Positions 17,236 through 24,127 of a stretch of 48,987 nt of DNA are shown here, piece by piece. The stretch spans positions 1 through 48,987 of the forward strand of contig JAGQHQ010000009.1 in assembly GCA_020431705.1 (NCBI GenBank), given 5' to 3'. Source of the DNA: Candidatus Dependentiae bacterium (GTDB taxonomy: Bacteria; Babelota; Babeliae; Babelales; Vermiphilaceae). Below the pieces are notes generated by a model, which was given only the letters and a program-made list of their open reading frames with translations, was not told where the DNA came from and did no database searches. Position numbers and translations under genes: made by a program. Position 1 is the stretch's first letter. The number at the start of each line of letters is the position of its first letter.

Positions 17236-17882
17236 GGAGTTGGAGCAAGCATTCCTGCAGTATATGCTGCGATTGCAGCTGCCTCAATACAAGCAGCTAC
17301 GCCCGTAAACCCCAATGCTCCTCCTGCTGCTGTAATCGTAGTTGCTGCGGTAGTTGCAGTTGCTGAACCACTTATAACACCAGCAGCCACAACTGCGCCA
17401 GGAGCCACTGCTCCTGTAACTACACTAGTGCCCCCAAGCCATGCAAAAATTCCTCCCGCCACAGGACCTATAGCTGTTCCAGCGGTTGCTGCCACAGCAG
17501 CACCACCTGCCACCAATCCCACGGCATAACATGCACCTTTAGTTATACCGTAAAGAGCTGTAGCCAATATAGGACCACCAGCATTAAGACGTCTACGCAT
17601 ATCAAGAGAATACTCACCATCAGTTGATTGGTTTACTGCAATGTATCCATTGCGAATAAATGAAGCCAATTGATGCGTCTTCATATTGCGAATGTCTTTA
17701 CTAATGCGATATGATGGGACTGCTACTCGTGTAGAATTTGCTTCTTCAACTTCAAATCCATTATCAGTCTTAAAAACAGAAATGTTACCGAGTCTACCAG
17801 GCACACTCAAATGTTTCTTTTCGATTTGCATGCTGTGTGTAAATGGTGGAACCAACAATAACAACACTAGTATCTTTTTCAT
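17232..17882 (-). CDS. Exported protein with conserved N-domain and Gly/Ala-rich membrane-active-looking C-domain
   Basis: The start is ATG 17882 with AGGA 5 nt upstream, giving 216 aa and a clean signal peptide (ILVLLLLVPPFTHS). Residues about 20-105 are almost identical to the protein at 18341-19123 (SVPGRLGNISVFKTDNGFE, RNMKTHQLASFIRNGYIAV). From about residue 110 the sequence becomes a stretch of roughly 100 small hydrophobic residues (Gly, Ala, Val, Thr) with no charged residues over long spans. This resembles glycine-zipper or pore-forming segments. A constant N-domain joined to a variable hydrophobic C-domain and followed by small membrane proteins is the organisation of polymorphic toxins. 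Toxicity is inference; no known toxin family was recognised. Confidence 0.6.
   Translation of the reverse strand: MKKILVLLLLVPPFTHSMQIEKKHLSVPGRLGNISVFKTDNGFEVEEANSTRVAVPSYRISKDIRNMKTHQLASFIRNGYIAVNQSTDGEYSLDMRRRLNAGGPILATALYGITKGACYAVGLVAGGAAVAATAGTAIGPVAGGIFAWLGGTSVVTGAVAPGAVVAAGVISGSATATTAATTITAAGGALGFTGVAACIEAAAIAAYTAGMLAPTP
17541..17836. repeat. Direct repeat, copy 1 (~296 bp, coding for the shared N-domain)
   Basis: This segment and 18763-19058 are the same length and match at most positions, with differences scattered and mostly silent or conservative. The match ends abruptly where the two proteins become unrelated. This indicates recent duplication or gene conversion restricted to the N-domain. 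Confidence 0.85.
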
Positions 17883-17966
17883 GATTTCCTCATTGTTAAT
17901 ACTTTTAAAATTAGCCAACTAGGTTATATCTCAATTTTTTATAAATGTAAAAATAGTTACAAAATG

Positions 17967-18323
17967 TCACTCTTTGCCTAGTCCCAACCATTTTTTTATA
18001 TTTTTTTTCCACCTTGCACGTTGTTCTTGTGCTCTTTTAGATACCCCTTCAAAATAAAGCATTGTAATCTCATCATCACTTTCTGTAATATCCTCATCTA
18101 TTTTCCTAATTTGTTCCGTAGTAGATTTTGTTCCTACTTTTATAAACCACTTGATAAAAAAAAATAGAAGAATGTAGAAAGTTATGTGCATCAAAAAGCT
18201 CGGAATGCTTCTAAAGCTTATTCCTATTCCGCTTAATGAACCCGCTACAATTACCGCTATTAAGGGAACAATCCACGAAAATATAATAGAATGATATTTG
18301 TTGTTGGATTCATTAAGTTTCAT
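17967..18323 (-). CDS. Small membrane protein with charged C-terminal tail
   Basis: The protein is 118 aa with two hydrophobic helices (about residues 13-32 and 42-61) and then a charged, probably helical tail rich in Lys, Arg and Glu. No good Shine-Dalgarno sequence is visible before the ATG. It sits 17 bp behind one conserved-N-domain protein and 84 bp before the start of the next. No family is recognised. Position and topology match what an immunity protein for a membrane-active toxin would look like; this is inference. Confidence 0.6.
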   Translation of the reverse strand: MKLNESNNKYHSIIFSWIVPLIAVIVAGSLSGIGISFRSIPSFLMHITFYILLFFFIKWFIKVGTKSTTEQIRKIDEDITESDDEITMLYFEGVSKRAQEQRARWKKNIKKWLGLGKE

Positions 18324-18340
18324 AATTTACTTTTATTTTA

Positions 18341-19123
18341 TTATAACCACGGAATCCATGCGCCAATGGCACCTGCACCCAATGAAATAAGTTCTATTGT
18401 TCCTGCTACGATACCATAGGTGCCGACCACTGCCTGTCTTGCTGGCTCTGCAGCTAAGGTAACTCCTACTGTTGCCATTCCTACAGTATGTGACGCATCT
18501 TCTGATTGGGATACTTTATCGGCTACATAAATAGCTATCCCTGGAAGATTTCCAGAAATAACGCGTGGTATACCAGCACCCGAAGTCATGTAGTTTTGCC
18601 CAACCTCTTTCATCAAAGCATATGCTGCCGCCTTTTCAGCTTTATCTCCAATAACATGCTCCATAACTCCTGCAGAATCACCAAGAGCTTGTCCCGCATC
18701 ACTTATTATCGTCTTAGCACCATAAAGGCTGGCACCAATTACGGCGCCCCAACATGTAGCTTTTGTTATACCGTAAAACCAATAAGCCAATATAGGACCG
18801 CCAGCTTTAAGTCGCTCGTGCATATCAAGAGAATATTCACCATCAGTTGATTGATTTACTGCAATGTATCCATTGCGAATAAATGAAGCCAATTGATGCG
18901 TCTTCATATTTCGAATGTCTTTACTAGTGCGATATGATGGAACTGCTACTCGTGTAGAATTTGATTCTTCAATCTCAAATCCATTATCAGTCTTAAAAAC
19001 AGAAATATTTCCAAGTCTACCTGGAACACTCAGATGTTTCTTTTCTATTTGCATGCTATGCATATATTGCGTAATCATGATCGATGGTGGAGCTAACAAT
19101 AATACTATTAGTATCTTTTTCAT
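18341..19123 (-). CDS. Exported protein with conserved N-domain and second type of hydrophobic C-domain
   Basis: I start at ATG 19123 (AGGA upstream), giving 260 aa; an upstream in-frame ATG at 19144 is less likely. A signal peptide precedes residues nearly identical to those of the 17232-17882 protein up to AGGPILA. The C-terminal 140 residues are unrelated to that copy. An amphipathic middle (DAGQALGDSAGVMEHVIGDK) leads to a hydrophobic hairpin near the end (YGIVAGTIELISLGAGAIGA) closing with WIPWL. A late hydrophobic hairpin is what pore-forming colicins use, but no family match is claimed. It follows the ribbon-helix-helix gene by 32 bp and precedes a small membrane protein by 17 bp. Confidence 0.6.
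   Translation of the reverse strand: MKKILIVLLLAPPSIMITQYMHSMQIEKKHLSVPGRLGNISVFKTDNGFEIEESNSTRVAVPSYRTSKDIRNMKTHQLASFIRNGYIAVNQSTDGEYSLDMHERLKAGGPILAYWFYGITKATCWGAVIGASLYGAKTIISDAGQALGDSAGVMEHVIGDKAEKAAAYALMKEVGQNYMTSGAGIPRVISGNLPGIAIYVADKVSQSEDASHTVGMATVGVTLAAEPARQAVVGTYGIVAGTIELISLGAGAIGAWIPWL
18763..19058. repeat. Direct repeat, copy 2 (~296 bp)
   Basis: This is the partner of 17541-17836 in the same orientation. It covers the shared N-domain and part of the signal region. The boundaries are estimated by eye and could be off by about 10 bases. Confidence 0.85.
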
Positions 19124-19155
19124 ATATATCCTAATTTTAAACAAACTCTACTTTG

Positions 19156-19311
19156 TTAATACTTACCTAGAGATTCCCTTTTTAGGGCTTCGATTAATAC
19201 TTTTAGAATCCAACGACGCATAGTTGTATGCATGTTGGCAACATGAGCCTTTATTGTTGTATGTGTAGTATTATCAATGTCAATAATTAAACGCTTCTTT
19301 TTTTCTTTCAT
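19156..19311 (-). CDS. Small ribbon-helix-helix DNA-binding protein
   Basis: This is a 51-codon ORF with GAGGT 5 nt before the ATG. The protein begins with Lys-rich residues and then KKRLIIDIDNTTHTTIKAHV, a β-strand followed by a helix. MHTTMRRWILKVLIEALK follows as the second helix. This is the pattern of MetJ/Arc-type repressors and ParD/antitoxin-type regulators: alternating hydrophobics in the strand, a Thr-rich turn and an amphipathic helix. It is the first gene of the minus-strand run with the two conserved-N-domain exported proteins (32-bp gap). An inverted repeat overlaps its promoter and ribosome site, so it probably represses its own operon. Confidence 0.7.
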   Translation of the reverse strand: MKEKKKRLIIDIDNTTHTTIKAHVANMHTTMRRWILKVLIEALKRESLGKY

Positions 19312-19339
19312 GTATACCTCGCTTTAATCTCAGGTATAC
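19312..19339. promoter_or_regulatory. Inverted-repeat operator in front of the ribbon-helix-helix gene
   Basis: The arms GTATACCT (19312-19319) and AGGTATAC (19332-19339) are perfect inverted copies with centres 20 bp apart, two helical turns. The left arm overlaps the ribosome site and the right arm overlaps the predicted -10 box. Spacing and position fit cooperative binding of two ribbon-helix-helix dimers; the identity of the binder is inference. Confidence 0.6.
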
Positions 19340-19364
19340 TACTCATTATCAATGATAGGTGTAA
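19336..19364 (-). promoter_or_regulatory. Predicted promoter of the RHH/toxin-like operon
   Basis: On the minus strand a -35 box TTACAC (19359-19364) is followed after 17 bp by a -10 box TAGTAT (19336-19341). Transcription would begin about 20 nt before the ATG at 19311. The boxes are sigma-70-like with two mismatches each at most. The -10 is covered by one arm of the operator. Confidence 0.45.
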
Positions 19365-19663
19365 CACATATTTGTATAAATGTATATCAATGTTGAAGGT
19401 TTTCTTGTGTTCAATTCGTGGTTTGTGCTAGGTATATGTATATAGAAAAACTATAAAATTTTCTCTTTAAGAAAAAAGATTTCCGGTATGGCGGTAAAAA
19501 GACAATGCGAATTCACTGATATACTCTTTTTTCATGATAGTACCGATTGATTTTTGTTGCTAAGCTAATTTTTTTCGGTGCTATCATACAAAAGATTTAT
19601 GATATTTTGAAAACTCAACAGAACCTAATTTGAACAGTATAACATTTTATACCAGGAGTAATT
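19365..19663. other. Intergenic region upstream of hsp20
   Basis: About 300 bases without a recognisable gene on either strand. Besides the hairpin at 19534-19587 I see AT-rich sequence that should contain the hsp20 promoter; no box pair is convincing and no CIRCE element was found. Confidence 0.5.
19534..19587 (+). promoter_or_regulatory. Stem-loop in the hsp20 upstream region
   Basis: ATGATAGTACCGA (19534-19546) pairs with TCGGTGCTATCAT (19575-19587). In the plus-strand transcript all 13 positions pair because the one difference forms a G-U pair. The loop is 28 nt. It lies 76 nt before the hsp20 start, too far to cover the ribosome site (CAGGAG) directly. It could be an operator, an upstream terminator or part of a longer thermosensing leader; the sequence alone does not decide. 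Confidence 0.45.
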
Positions 19664-20065
19664 ATGCCAATAATCAGATGGCGTCCATTTGAAGAATTAG
19701 AGGATATCTTTGAAAATTTTAGCAATGGTCGTAATGGCTGGGACTTAGCTGCTGATGTGTCTGAAGATGATGATAATGTAATAGTGATAATGCATACGGC
19801 TGGCATTGATCCCGATCATGTTGATATTAAAGTTAAAGAGCATCATTTATATATTTCTGGTACTCGTAAGCACGAAGAAGAAACAAAAGATCAGGAATTC
19901 TATCGTAAGGAAATTCGCCGCGGTAGCTTTGAGCGTATAATTCCATTACCATGTACAGTTGATGGCTCTCAAGCACACGCACAAATGAAAGACGGTGTGC
20001 TCAAAGTGCTTATGCCAAAACATAAAGGCAAAGAGGGTAATAAGATTTCAATCAAAAAAGGTTAA
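19664..20065 (+). CDS. Small heat shock protein Hsp20
   Basis: The protein is 133 aa with CAGGAG about 7 nt before the ATG. It is an ATP-independent holdase of the α-crystallin family. Residues about 25-115 form the α-crystallin domain (LAADVSEDDDNVIVIMHTAG, LYISGTRKHEEE, YRKEIRRGSFERIIPLPCTV) ending in the diagnostic DGVLKVLMPK. The C-terminal KISIKK supplies the I-x-I motif used in oligomer assembly. Length is normal for the family. It converges on the deoxynucleoside kinase with a 4-bp overlap. Heat regulation may involve the stem-loop upstream. Confidence 0.93.
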   Translation: MPIIRWRPFEELEDIFENFSNGRNGWDLAADVSEDDDNVIVIMHTAGIDPDHVDIKVKEHHLYISGTRKHEEETKDQEFYRKEIRRGSFERIIPLPCTVDGSQAHAQMKDGVLKVLMPKHKGKEGNKISIKKG

Positions 20066-20772
20066 ACTACTTTAACTGGGAATTTTTTTGTTGGGATTGT
20101 CAACTGTGTATCCTTGATAAATTTTTGCAATGCATCTAGATGGTTTTGTAATTGTTTTTCATTTTTTTCAAACTCATTATTGCAATTTAGAACAAGCATG
20201 GGGATATTTTCAAGTTCTGGTAAAATATCAACTTTGTTAATCAAAAAATCTTTGTGGCGTTGGTCGATATTACGCAAATAGGCTAACGTTAATTTTTTTT
20301 CACTCAAGCGATTGCGTTTTTTTATTCGTTGATAAGCAATTTCTGGGTCGACATTGAGATAAATAAAACCGCGTGGTGGCTGACATTTACCGGGTATTAA
20401 AAATGAAAACCATTGTTTATAGATATTCCATTCAAGTGTACTTAGAAAGCCGCTTTCATAGCTATTTTTTGTAAAACAATAATGTCCAGAATAAATTGAA
20501 CGTTCAATTAAACGAATACGATTATATTGTAACTGTATTACATGCTGTTCGTTCATATGCTCGCGTACACGGCACATCATTGCAAGAGTCTCAAGCGTAT
20601 ATGCCCATCGTTTTGGGTCTTGATAAAAGTTAGAAAGTAATGACTGACCATACACTTGTTTTTGCCAGTTATGTAATGGTTCAAGTGCAATAGAAACATG
20701 CGGTAAATATTTTTCTGCTAACTTTAAAAAAGTAGATTTCCCTGCACCAATATTACCTTCAATAATATACAT
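20062..20772 (-). CDS. Deoxynucleoside kinase
   Basis: The protein is 236 aa of the dCK/dGK/TK2-like family, which phosphorylates deoxynucleosides to monophosphates. The P-loop is GNIGAGKST (residues 6-14). The nucleoside-site Glu and Trp lie in EPLHNWQ, and the ERS motif is at 91-93 (ERSIYSGHY). PRGFIYLNVDPEIAYQRIKK leads into the Arg-rich lid RIKKRNR. The substrate base cannot be told from sequence. Such a salvage enzyme fits a bacterium that takes nucleosides from its surroundings or host. The stop codon overlaps that of hsp20 on the other strand. Confidence 0.9.
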   Translation of the reverse strand: MYIIEGNIGAGKSTFLKLAEKYLPHVSIALEPLHNWQKQVYGQSLLSNFYQDPKRWAYTLETLAMMCRVREHMNEQHVIQLQYNRIRLIERSIYSGHYCFTKNSYESGFLSTLEWNIYKQWFSFLIPGKCQPPRGFIYLNVDPEIAYQRIKKRNRLSEKKLTLAYLRNIDQRHKDFLINKVDILPELENIPMLVLNCNNEFEKNEKQLQNHLDALQKFIKDTQLTIPTKKFPVKVV

Positions 20773-20961
20773 ATCTCTAACACCCCAACATTACGATAAG
20801 AATTTATAACTTCTATAATAAATGGTAGTATACTCAATGTTATCTGATTAATAAAGTAGTGTAGTATGCTTAATACTTGGATTTAATCGTACAGTTACTT
20901 CTCGTGAATTAAAACTATCAATAGTGTGTACCATATCAAGTGCTATAAGATTTTTATTTTT

Positions 20962-20992
20962 TAAAAAAAAAGTCGGAGCATATGCTCCGACT
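20962..20992 (-). terminator. Rho-independent terminator after the exported Hsp20-like gene
   Basis: Positions 20971-20992 form a perfect palindrome (arm AGTCGGAGCAT). On the minus strand it is followed by a run of nine T (complement of 20962-20970). It ends the transcript of the gene at 21059-21649; on the plus strand the T run is too short. Confidence 0.85.
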
Positions 20993-21058
20993 TTGGTACG
21001 CTATAATTACCATGCTATTGTTATTGATACACTACAATTTGTGTATTTGTACTGTACT

Positions 21059-21649
21059 TTATTTAACATGTACTGGTATTTTTGTTATAGGATTTTTTTC
21101 TTTTTCTGCTTTTTCTAATGGAATAATAACAGTCAGTGTTTTAGTTTCTGCATTATAATTAATACGTGCATCAGCCAATCGCGTGTGCCCGCTTAATGTT
21201 TTACCAATTTGTGATGCACCAGATGACATGTAAACACCATGCTCGGTATCTTTTTTTGTTTCTTTATGCTGCTCATAACTAAACTGTACTGATAAGAAGT
21301 TATCACGAGCAGCAATTTTCATTGTCCCTGCTGGTGTGGTAATAATGAGAGTTTGTGCACGATTATTAAATTCTGCATCAAATGTTTGATCTTTTACTTC
21401 AATATTATTGAGGGTTACTACAACATTACTGTCTTTCTCTTGCATAAAGATGTTCACGTTTTTGTTTGGCTTCTCTTTTAAAGATTTTTTGAACGTTTCA
21501 TCCATTTTTTTCATATGCTTTTTCATTTTGCGTTGCTGATGATCAAACATGTTATCTATTTCATCAAAAAAATCGTTATATGTATATGTAAATGGTACTA
21601 CGCTGGTGTAGCACAGTAAGAGAGCTATAAGCTTTTTATATCTATTCAT
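21059..21649 (-). CDS. Exported protein with probable α-crystallin-like (Hsp20) domain
   Basis: The protein is 196 aa with a signal peptide (LIALLLCYTSVVPFTYT) and then a charged helical stretch rich in Lys, Met and His (residues 30-60). The rest is β-rich. It contains VVVTLNNIEVKDQTFDAEFN, LIITTPAGTMKI, then LADARINYNAETKTLTVIIP, which resembles the GVLTVTIPK end of α-crystallin domains. The last residues ITKIPVHVK resemble the tail of small heat shock proteins. The resemblance is structural-looking rather than a clear motif match, so a periplasmic holdase is an inference. It sits near the cytoplasmic hsp20 and has its own terminator. Confidence 0.55.
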   Translation of the reverse strand: MNRYKKLIALLLCYTSVVPFTYTYNDFFDEIDNMFDHQQRKMKKHMKKMDETFKKSLKEKPNKNVNIFMQEKDSNVVVTLNNIEVKDQTFDAEFNNRAQTLIITTPAGTMKIAARDNFLSVQFSYEQHKETKKDTEHGVYMSSGASQIGKTLSGHTRLADARINYNAETKTLTVIIPLEKAEKEKNPITKIPVHVK

Positions 21650-21810
21650 ATGTGCTCCTAAGATTAAAAGGTTTATGCGTTCGCATATGCGGGCGCATTA
21701 TTTTTATACAACAATAATTTATACAATATAATATACCGTAAGCTCTTGTTACTACGCAACAGCCCCTACCCTCTTGGCAAGACCATTAAGGTTTTTAAGG
21801 ATGCTATTTT

Positions 21811-21839
21811 TTGTAAAAACTTTGTTTATATGGCATAAT
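21811..21839 (+). promoter_or_regulatory. Predicted rlmB promoter
   Basis: A -35 box TTGTAA (21811-21816) and a -10 box CATAAT (21834-21839) are separated by exactly 17 bp. Initiation 7 nt downstream of the -10 would put the first transcribed base at about 21846, next to the rlmB ATG at 21847, so the mRNA could be leaderless. Confidence 0.5.
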
Positions 21840-21846
21840 AAGAAGC

Positions 21847-22572
21847 ATGAAACAACAGAAGAATCAGCCTGTAGGGCAACTTATTTATGGAGCTCATCCT
21901 CTTATTGAAGCACTTAAGGCAAAAAAAAGAAAAATTATTAGCATTTATACAACTAAACCTGTGCCAAAAATCTGGTGTGAGGTAGAAAAATATTTGCCTG
22001 CTCGTGGAGTGTCTATTCAATATGTTTTGCCTCAGGTGTTAGATAAAATGGCCGAAACAAAAGATCATCAGCGAATTATTGCATGGGTTGGTTCTCTTGT
22101 TATTCGCAAAAAATTTTTCGATCCAAAAAAACAGCCATTACTACTTATGCTTGATGGAATTCAAGATCCGCGCAATTTAGGTGCTATTTTACGTTCTGCA
22201 TATTGTACAGGTATTGATGGTGTTATTATTACTAAGCGTGGTAGTGCGCCGCTTAATGCTGCTGCGATAAAATCTTCAGCTGGATTATCTGAGCACTTAG
22301 ACTTATTTGTTGCACCATCAGCACAAGCTGCAGCCCAACTTCTTAACGATGCTGGTTACAACATCTATTTGGCAACGCTTAATGGAGTTGATGCGACCAA
22401 GCAAGAATATAAAAAGCCGTTATGCCTAGTAATTGGTGGCGAAGGTTTTGGTATTACACACACTATATTCAAATATGGCATGCAAATAACCCTACCTCAG
22501 CGAACTCCTGATATTTCTTATAATGCATCAGTTGCTGCGGGTATCTTACTTTTTTTTATCTCTAATTCGTAA
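21847..22572 (+). CDS. rlmB: 23S rRNA (guanosine-2'-O-)-methyltransferase RlmB (SpoU family)
   Basis: The protein is 241 aa, normal for TrmH/RlmB enzymes, which methylate the 2'-O of G2251 in the ribosomal P-site loop. The N-terminal substrate-binding domain shows LIYGAHPLIEALKAKKRKI. The SPOUT knot has motif 1 QDPRNLGAILRSA, motif 2 LVIGGEGFG and motif 3 LPQRTPDISYNASVAAGILL. The usual 'SLN-S' of motif 3 is SYNAS here. A general SpoU tRNA methyltransferase is the alternative, but the N-terminal domain favours RlmB. The start is ATG 21847; a possible leaderless promoter is described separately. Confidence 0.85.
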   Translation: MKQQKNQPVGQLIYGAHPLIEALKAKKRKIISIYTTKPVPKIWCEVEKYLPARGVSIQYVLPQVLDKMAETKDHQRIIAWVGSLVIRKKFFDPKKQPLLLMLDGIQDPRNLGAILRSAYCTGIDGVIITKRGSAPLNAAAIKSSAGLSEHLDLFVAPSAQAAAQLLNDAGYNIYLATLNGVDATKQEYKKPLCLVIGGEGFGITHTIFKYGMQITLPQRTPDISYNASVAAGILLFFISNS

Positions 22573-22667
22573 AAATTACTTTTTTATTGCTTTTTTTGTC
22601 AAGGTCATTACAATTCTTTCCTGTTAGAAAAATAATGTAAACTTTTGTTTTTATTAAGGAAAAAATT

Positions 22668-23177
22668 ATGATGAGTATTTTATTTTTTTGTATGAGTTTC
22701 TTGCTTGTACCAGCAACTATTTTTAGCATGAACGGCAAAAAATCTTCAAATATTCTTTTGACTAAGAGTTCTAAGATTCCTGATCGAAGCAACATAGTTG
22801 ATGTTTTTTGGGAATCACATAAAGACTTCTTCGAGTATAATGAACATCTTGATTCACCCAATGAAATTGAATTATTTAAAGATTGGTTACTTGTGGTGAA
22901 AGAGTCTAAAGAGCAAGAGCTACAAAAGCATGATAGTGTTGGAACTACAGGTAATTTGAGTTATGCACCTAACGTTATTAGTGTTAAAGAAATGGCAGAT
23001 AAGTTTGTTGCAAAAGCTGATACATTAAAACAAGATAAAATTAACAGTCTATCTTTTGTTTGTAAGTTAAATATTAGTGCTAATCTATCAAAAAAACTTG
23101 AAGGTTTAGATCCAGCCTGGGATTTTGAAAAAATAAAGAGTATTCAAGACAAAGACGACAGTAAAAAAGATACATAA
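22668..23177 (+). CDS. Exported protein of unknown function
   Basis: The protein is 169 aa with AAGGA upstream of two consecutive ATG codons (22668, 22671). The signal peptide is SILFFCMSFLLVPATIFS. The mature part is hydrophilic, rich in Lys, Asp and Ser, largely helical in appearance, and ends in a KDDSKKDT tail. I do not recognise a family. It is followed by a long hairpin (23210-23273). It stands alone between rlmB and ftsQ on the same strand. Confidence 0.65.
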   Translation: MMSILFFCMSFLLVPATIFSMNGKKSSNILLTKSSKIPDRSNIVDVFWESHKDFFEYNEHLDSPNEIELFKDWLLVVKESKEQELQKHDSVGTTGNLSYAPNVISVKEMADKFVAKADTLKQDKINSLSFVCKLNISANLSKKLEGLDPAWDFEKIKSIQDKDDSKKDT

Positions 23178-23209
23178 AAAATCGAAATTATACCTACTTT
23201 AAGCAGTGT

Positions 23210-23273
23210 CTTATTATTTAAGATGAAAAAAGCTCACCAGAAATGGTAAGCTTTTTTCATCTTAAATAATAAG
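23210..23273. terminator. Very long bidirectional hairpin
   Basis: Arms of 29 bases (23210-23238 and 23245-23273) are inverted copies with a single mismatch and a 6-nt loop AGAAAT. Each arm contains a run of six A or T next to an AGCT core, so T runs lie inside the stem on both strands. It probably terminates transcription after the exported-protein gene. The stem is much longer than ordinary terminators. Confidence 0.7.
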
Positions 23274-23353
23274 CGATCTATTAAAATTATTGACTATTCT
23301 CCTTTAAAAGAGGTAGAAATAAAATAATGGGTACTGTTTTTTTAGGGGGAAAT

Positions 23354-24127
23354 ATGAAGCGCTTTAAGCTTAGCAAAAAGGTTGTCTTCTTTTCTTTTTT
23401 TACTCTTCTAGCTATTTTTGGCATGCATAAAGTATGCAGAGCAGTTTTTTCTGTGTTAAATGCTCGTTGGTATTTTGATGAGCGTCTTTCTGATTTAGCA
23501 CAAAAAAGTATTATTCGTTATTCTCACAATCAAGATTATAATAATTTTTCATCATTTTCTGCTAAGATACAAAAACAATTCCCGGTTATAAAAAGTTTAA
23601 CTATGTGTCAAGACACTACTGGTGTTGTGACAATAAAAGTAGAAAGTATTACACCTAAGGTGCGAATAAATGATAAATGGATTGTTGATGCCGATGGGGT
23701 ACGCGTCAGAAGTTATTTTTTTGATGATGATTTGGTACAAGCACTGCCAACTCTGCAACGTACTTCTGGTTCACGCGCATCAACTCTTTTTTTTAGTTGG
23801 CTCAAGAATATACCAGTACCTTTGCTTAAAAAATATAATATAACATGGGCCGATGAATTTCATGTATGGTTGCAAGATAAAAAAGAAAAGCGTTTTGTGC
23901 TTTTAAGTTCTGCTCAACAAAATATCATCGAGCAACTAGAAAAAAAAATAGCGTGCATAAAAAGTAAATTAATAGATCAAGGTGCATTTTTGTATGCCCA
24001 GTATAGCTGGATAGCAGATGTACGCTTTAAGAATCACATCATTGTCTCTCGAAAAAATGAATTGAAGTCTTGCCATAGCCTTAGCGATGGCGGAAGGGGA
24101 GTAAAAAATGGCACGTGTACTAGCTGA
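23354..24127 (+). CDS. ftsQ: Cell division protein FtsQ (DivIB-like)
   Basis: The start is ATG 23354, with AGGGGG just upstream; an in-frame ATG at 23327 lacks a ribosome site. The 257-aa product has a short basic cytoplasmic tail, one membrane helix (VVFFSFFTLLAIFGMHKV) and a periplasmic part. That part has a POTRA-like segment (KIQKQFPVIKSLTM, TIKVESITPKVRIND) and a late IADVRFKNHIIV, matching the FtsQ family pattern VDLRF. It scaffolds the divisome by linking FtsK and FtsBL. It overlaps ftsA by 20 nt, which is the classical gene order and supports the call despite weak primary sequence conservation. Confidence 0.8.
   Translation: MKRFKLSKKVVFFSFFTLLAIFGMHKVCRAVFSVLNARWYFDERLSDLAQKSIIRYSHNQDYNNFSSFSAKIQKQFPVIKSLTMCQDTTGVVTIKVESITPKVRINDKWIVDADGVRVRSYFFDDDLVQALPTLQRTSGSRASTLFFSWLKNIPVPLLKKYNITWADEFHVWLQDKKEKRFVLLSSAQQNIIEQLEKKIACIKSKLIDQGAFLYAQYSWIADVRFKNHIIVSRKNELKSCHSLSDGGRGVKNGTCTS

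Noticed and set aside
19360-19663. CIRCE heat-shock operator before hsp20
   Set aside because: No nine-base inverted repeat with the CIRCE sequence is present; the stem-loop at 19534 is unrelated to it.
24108-24127. Possible frameshift between ftsQ and ftsA
   Set aside because: The 20-nt overlap is a normal translational overlap; both proteins are complete.
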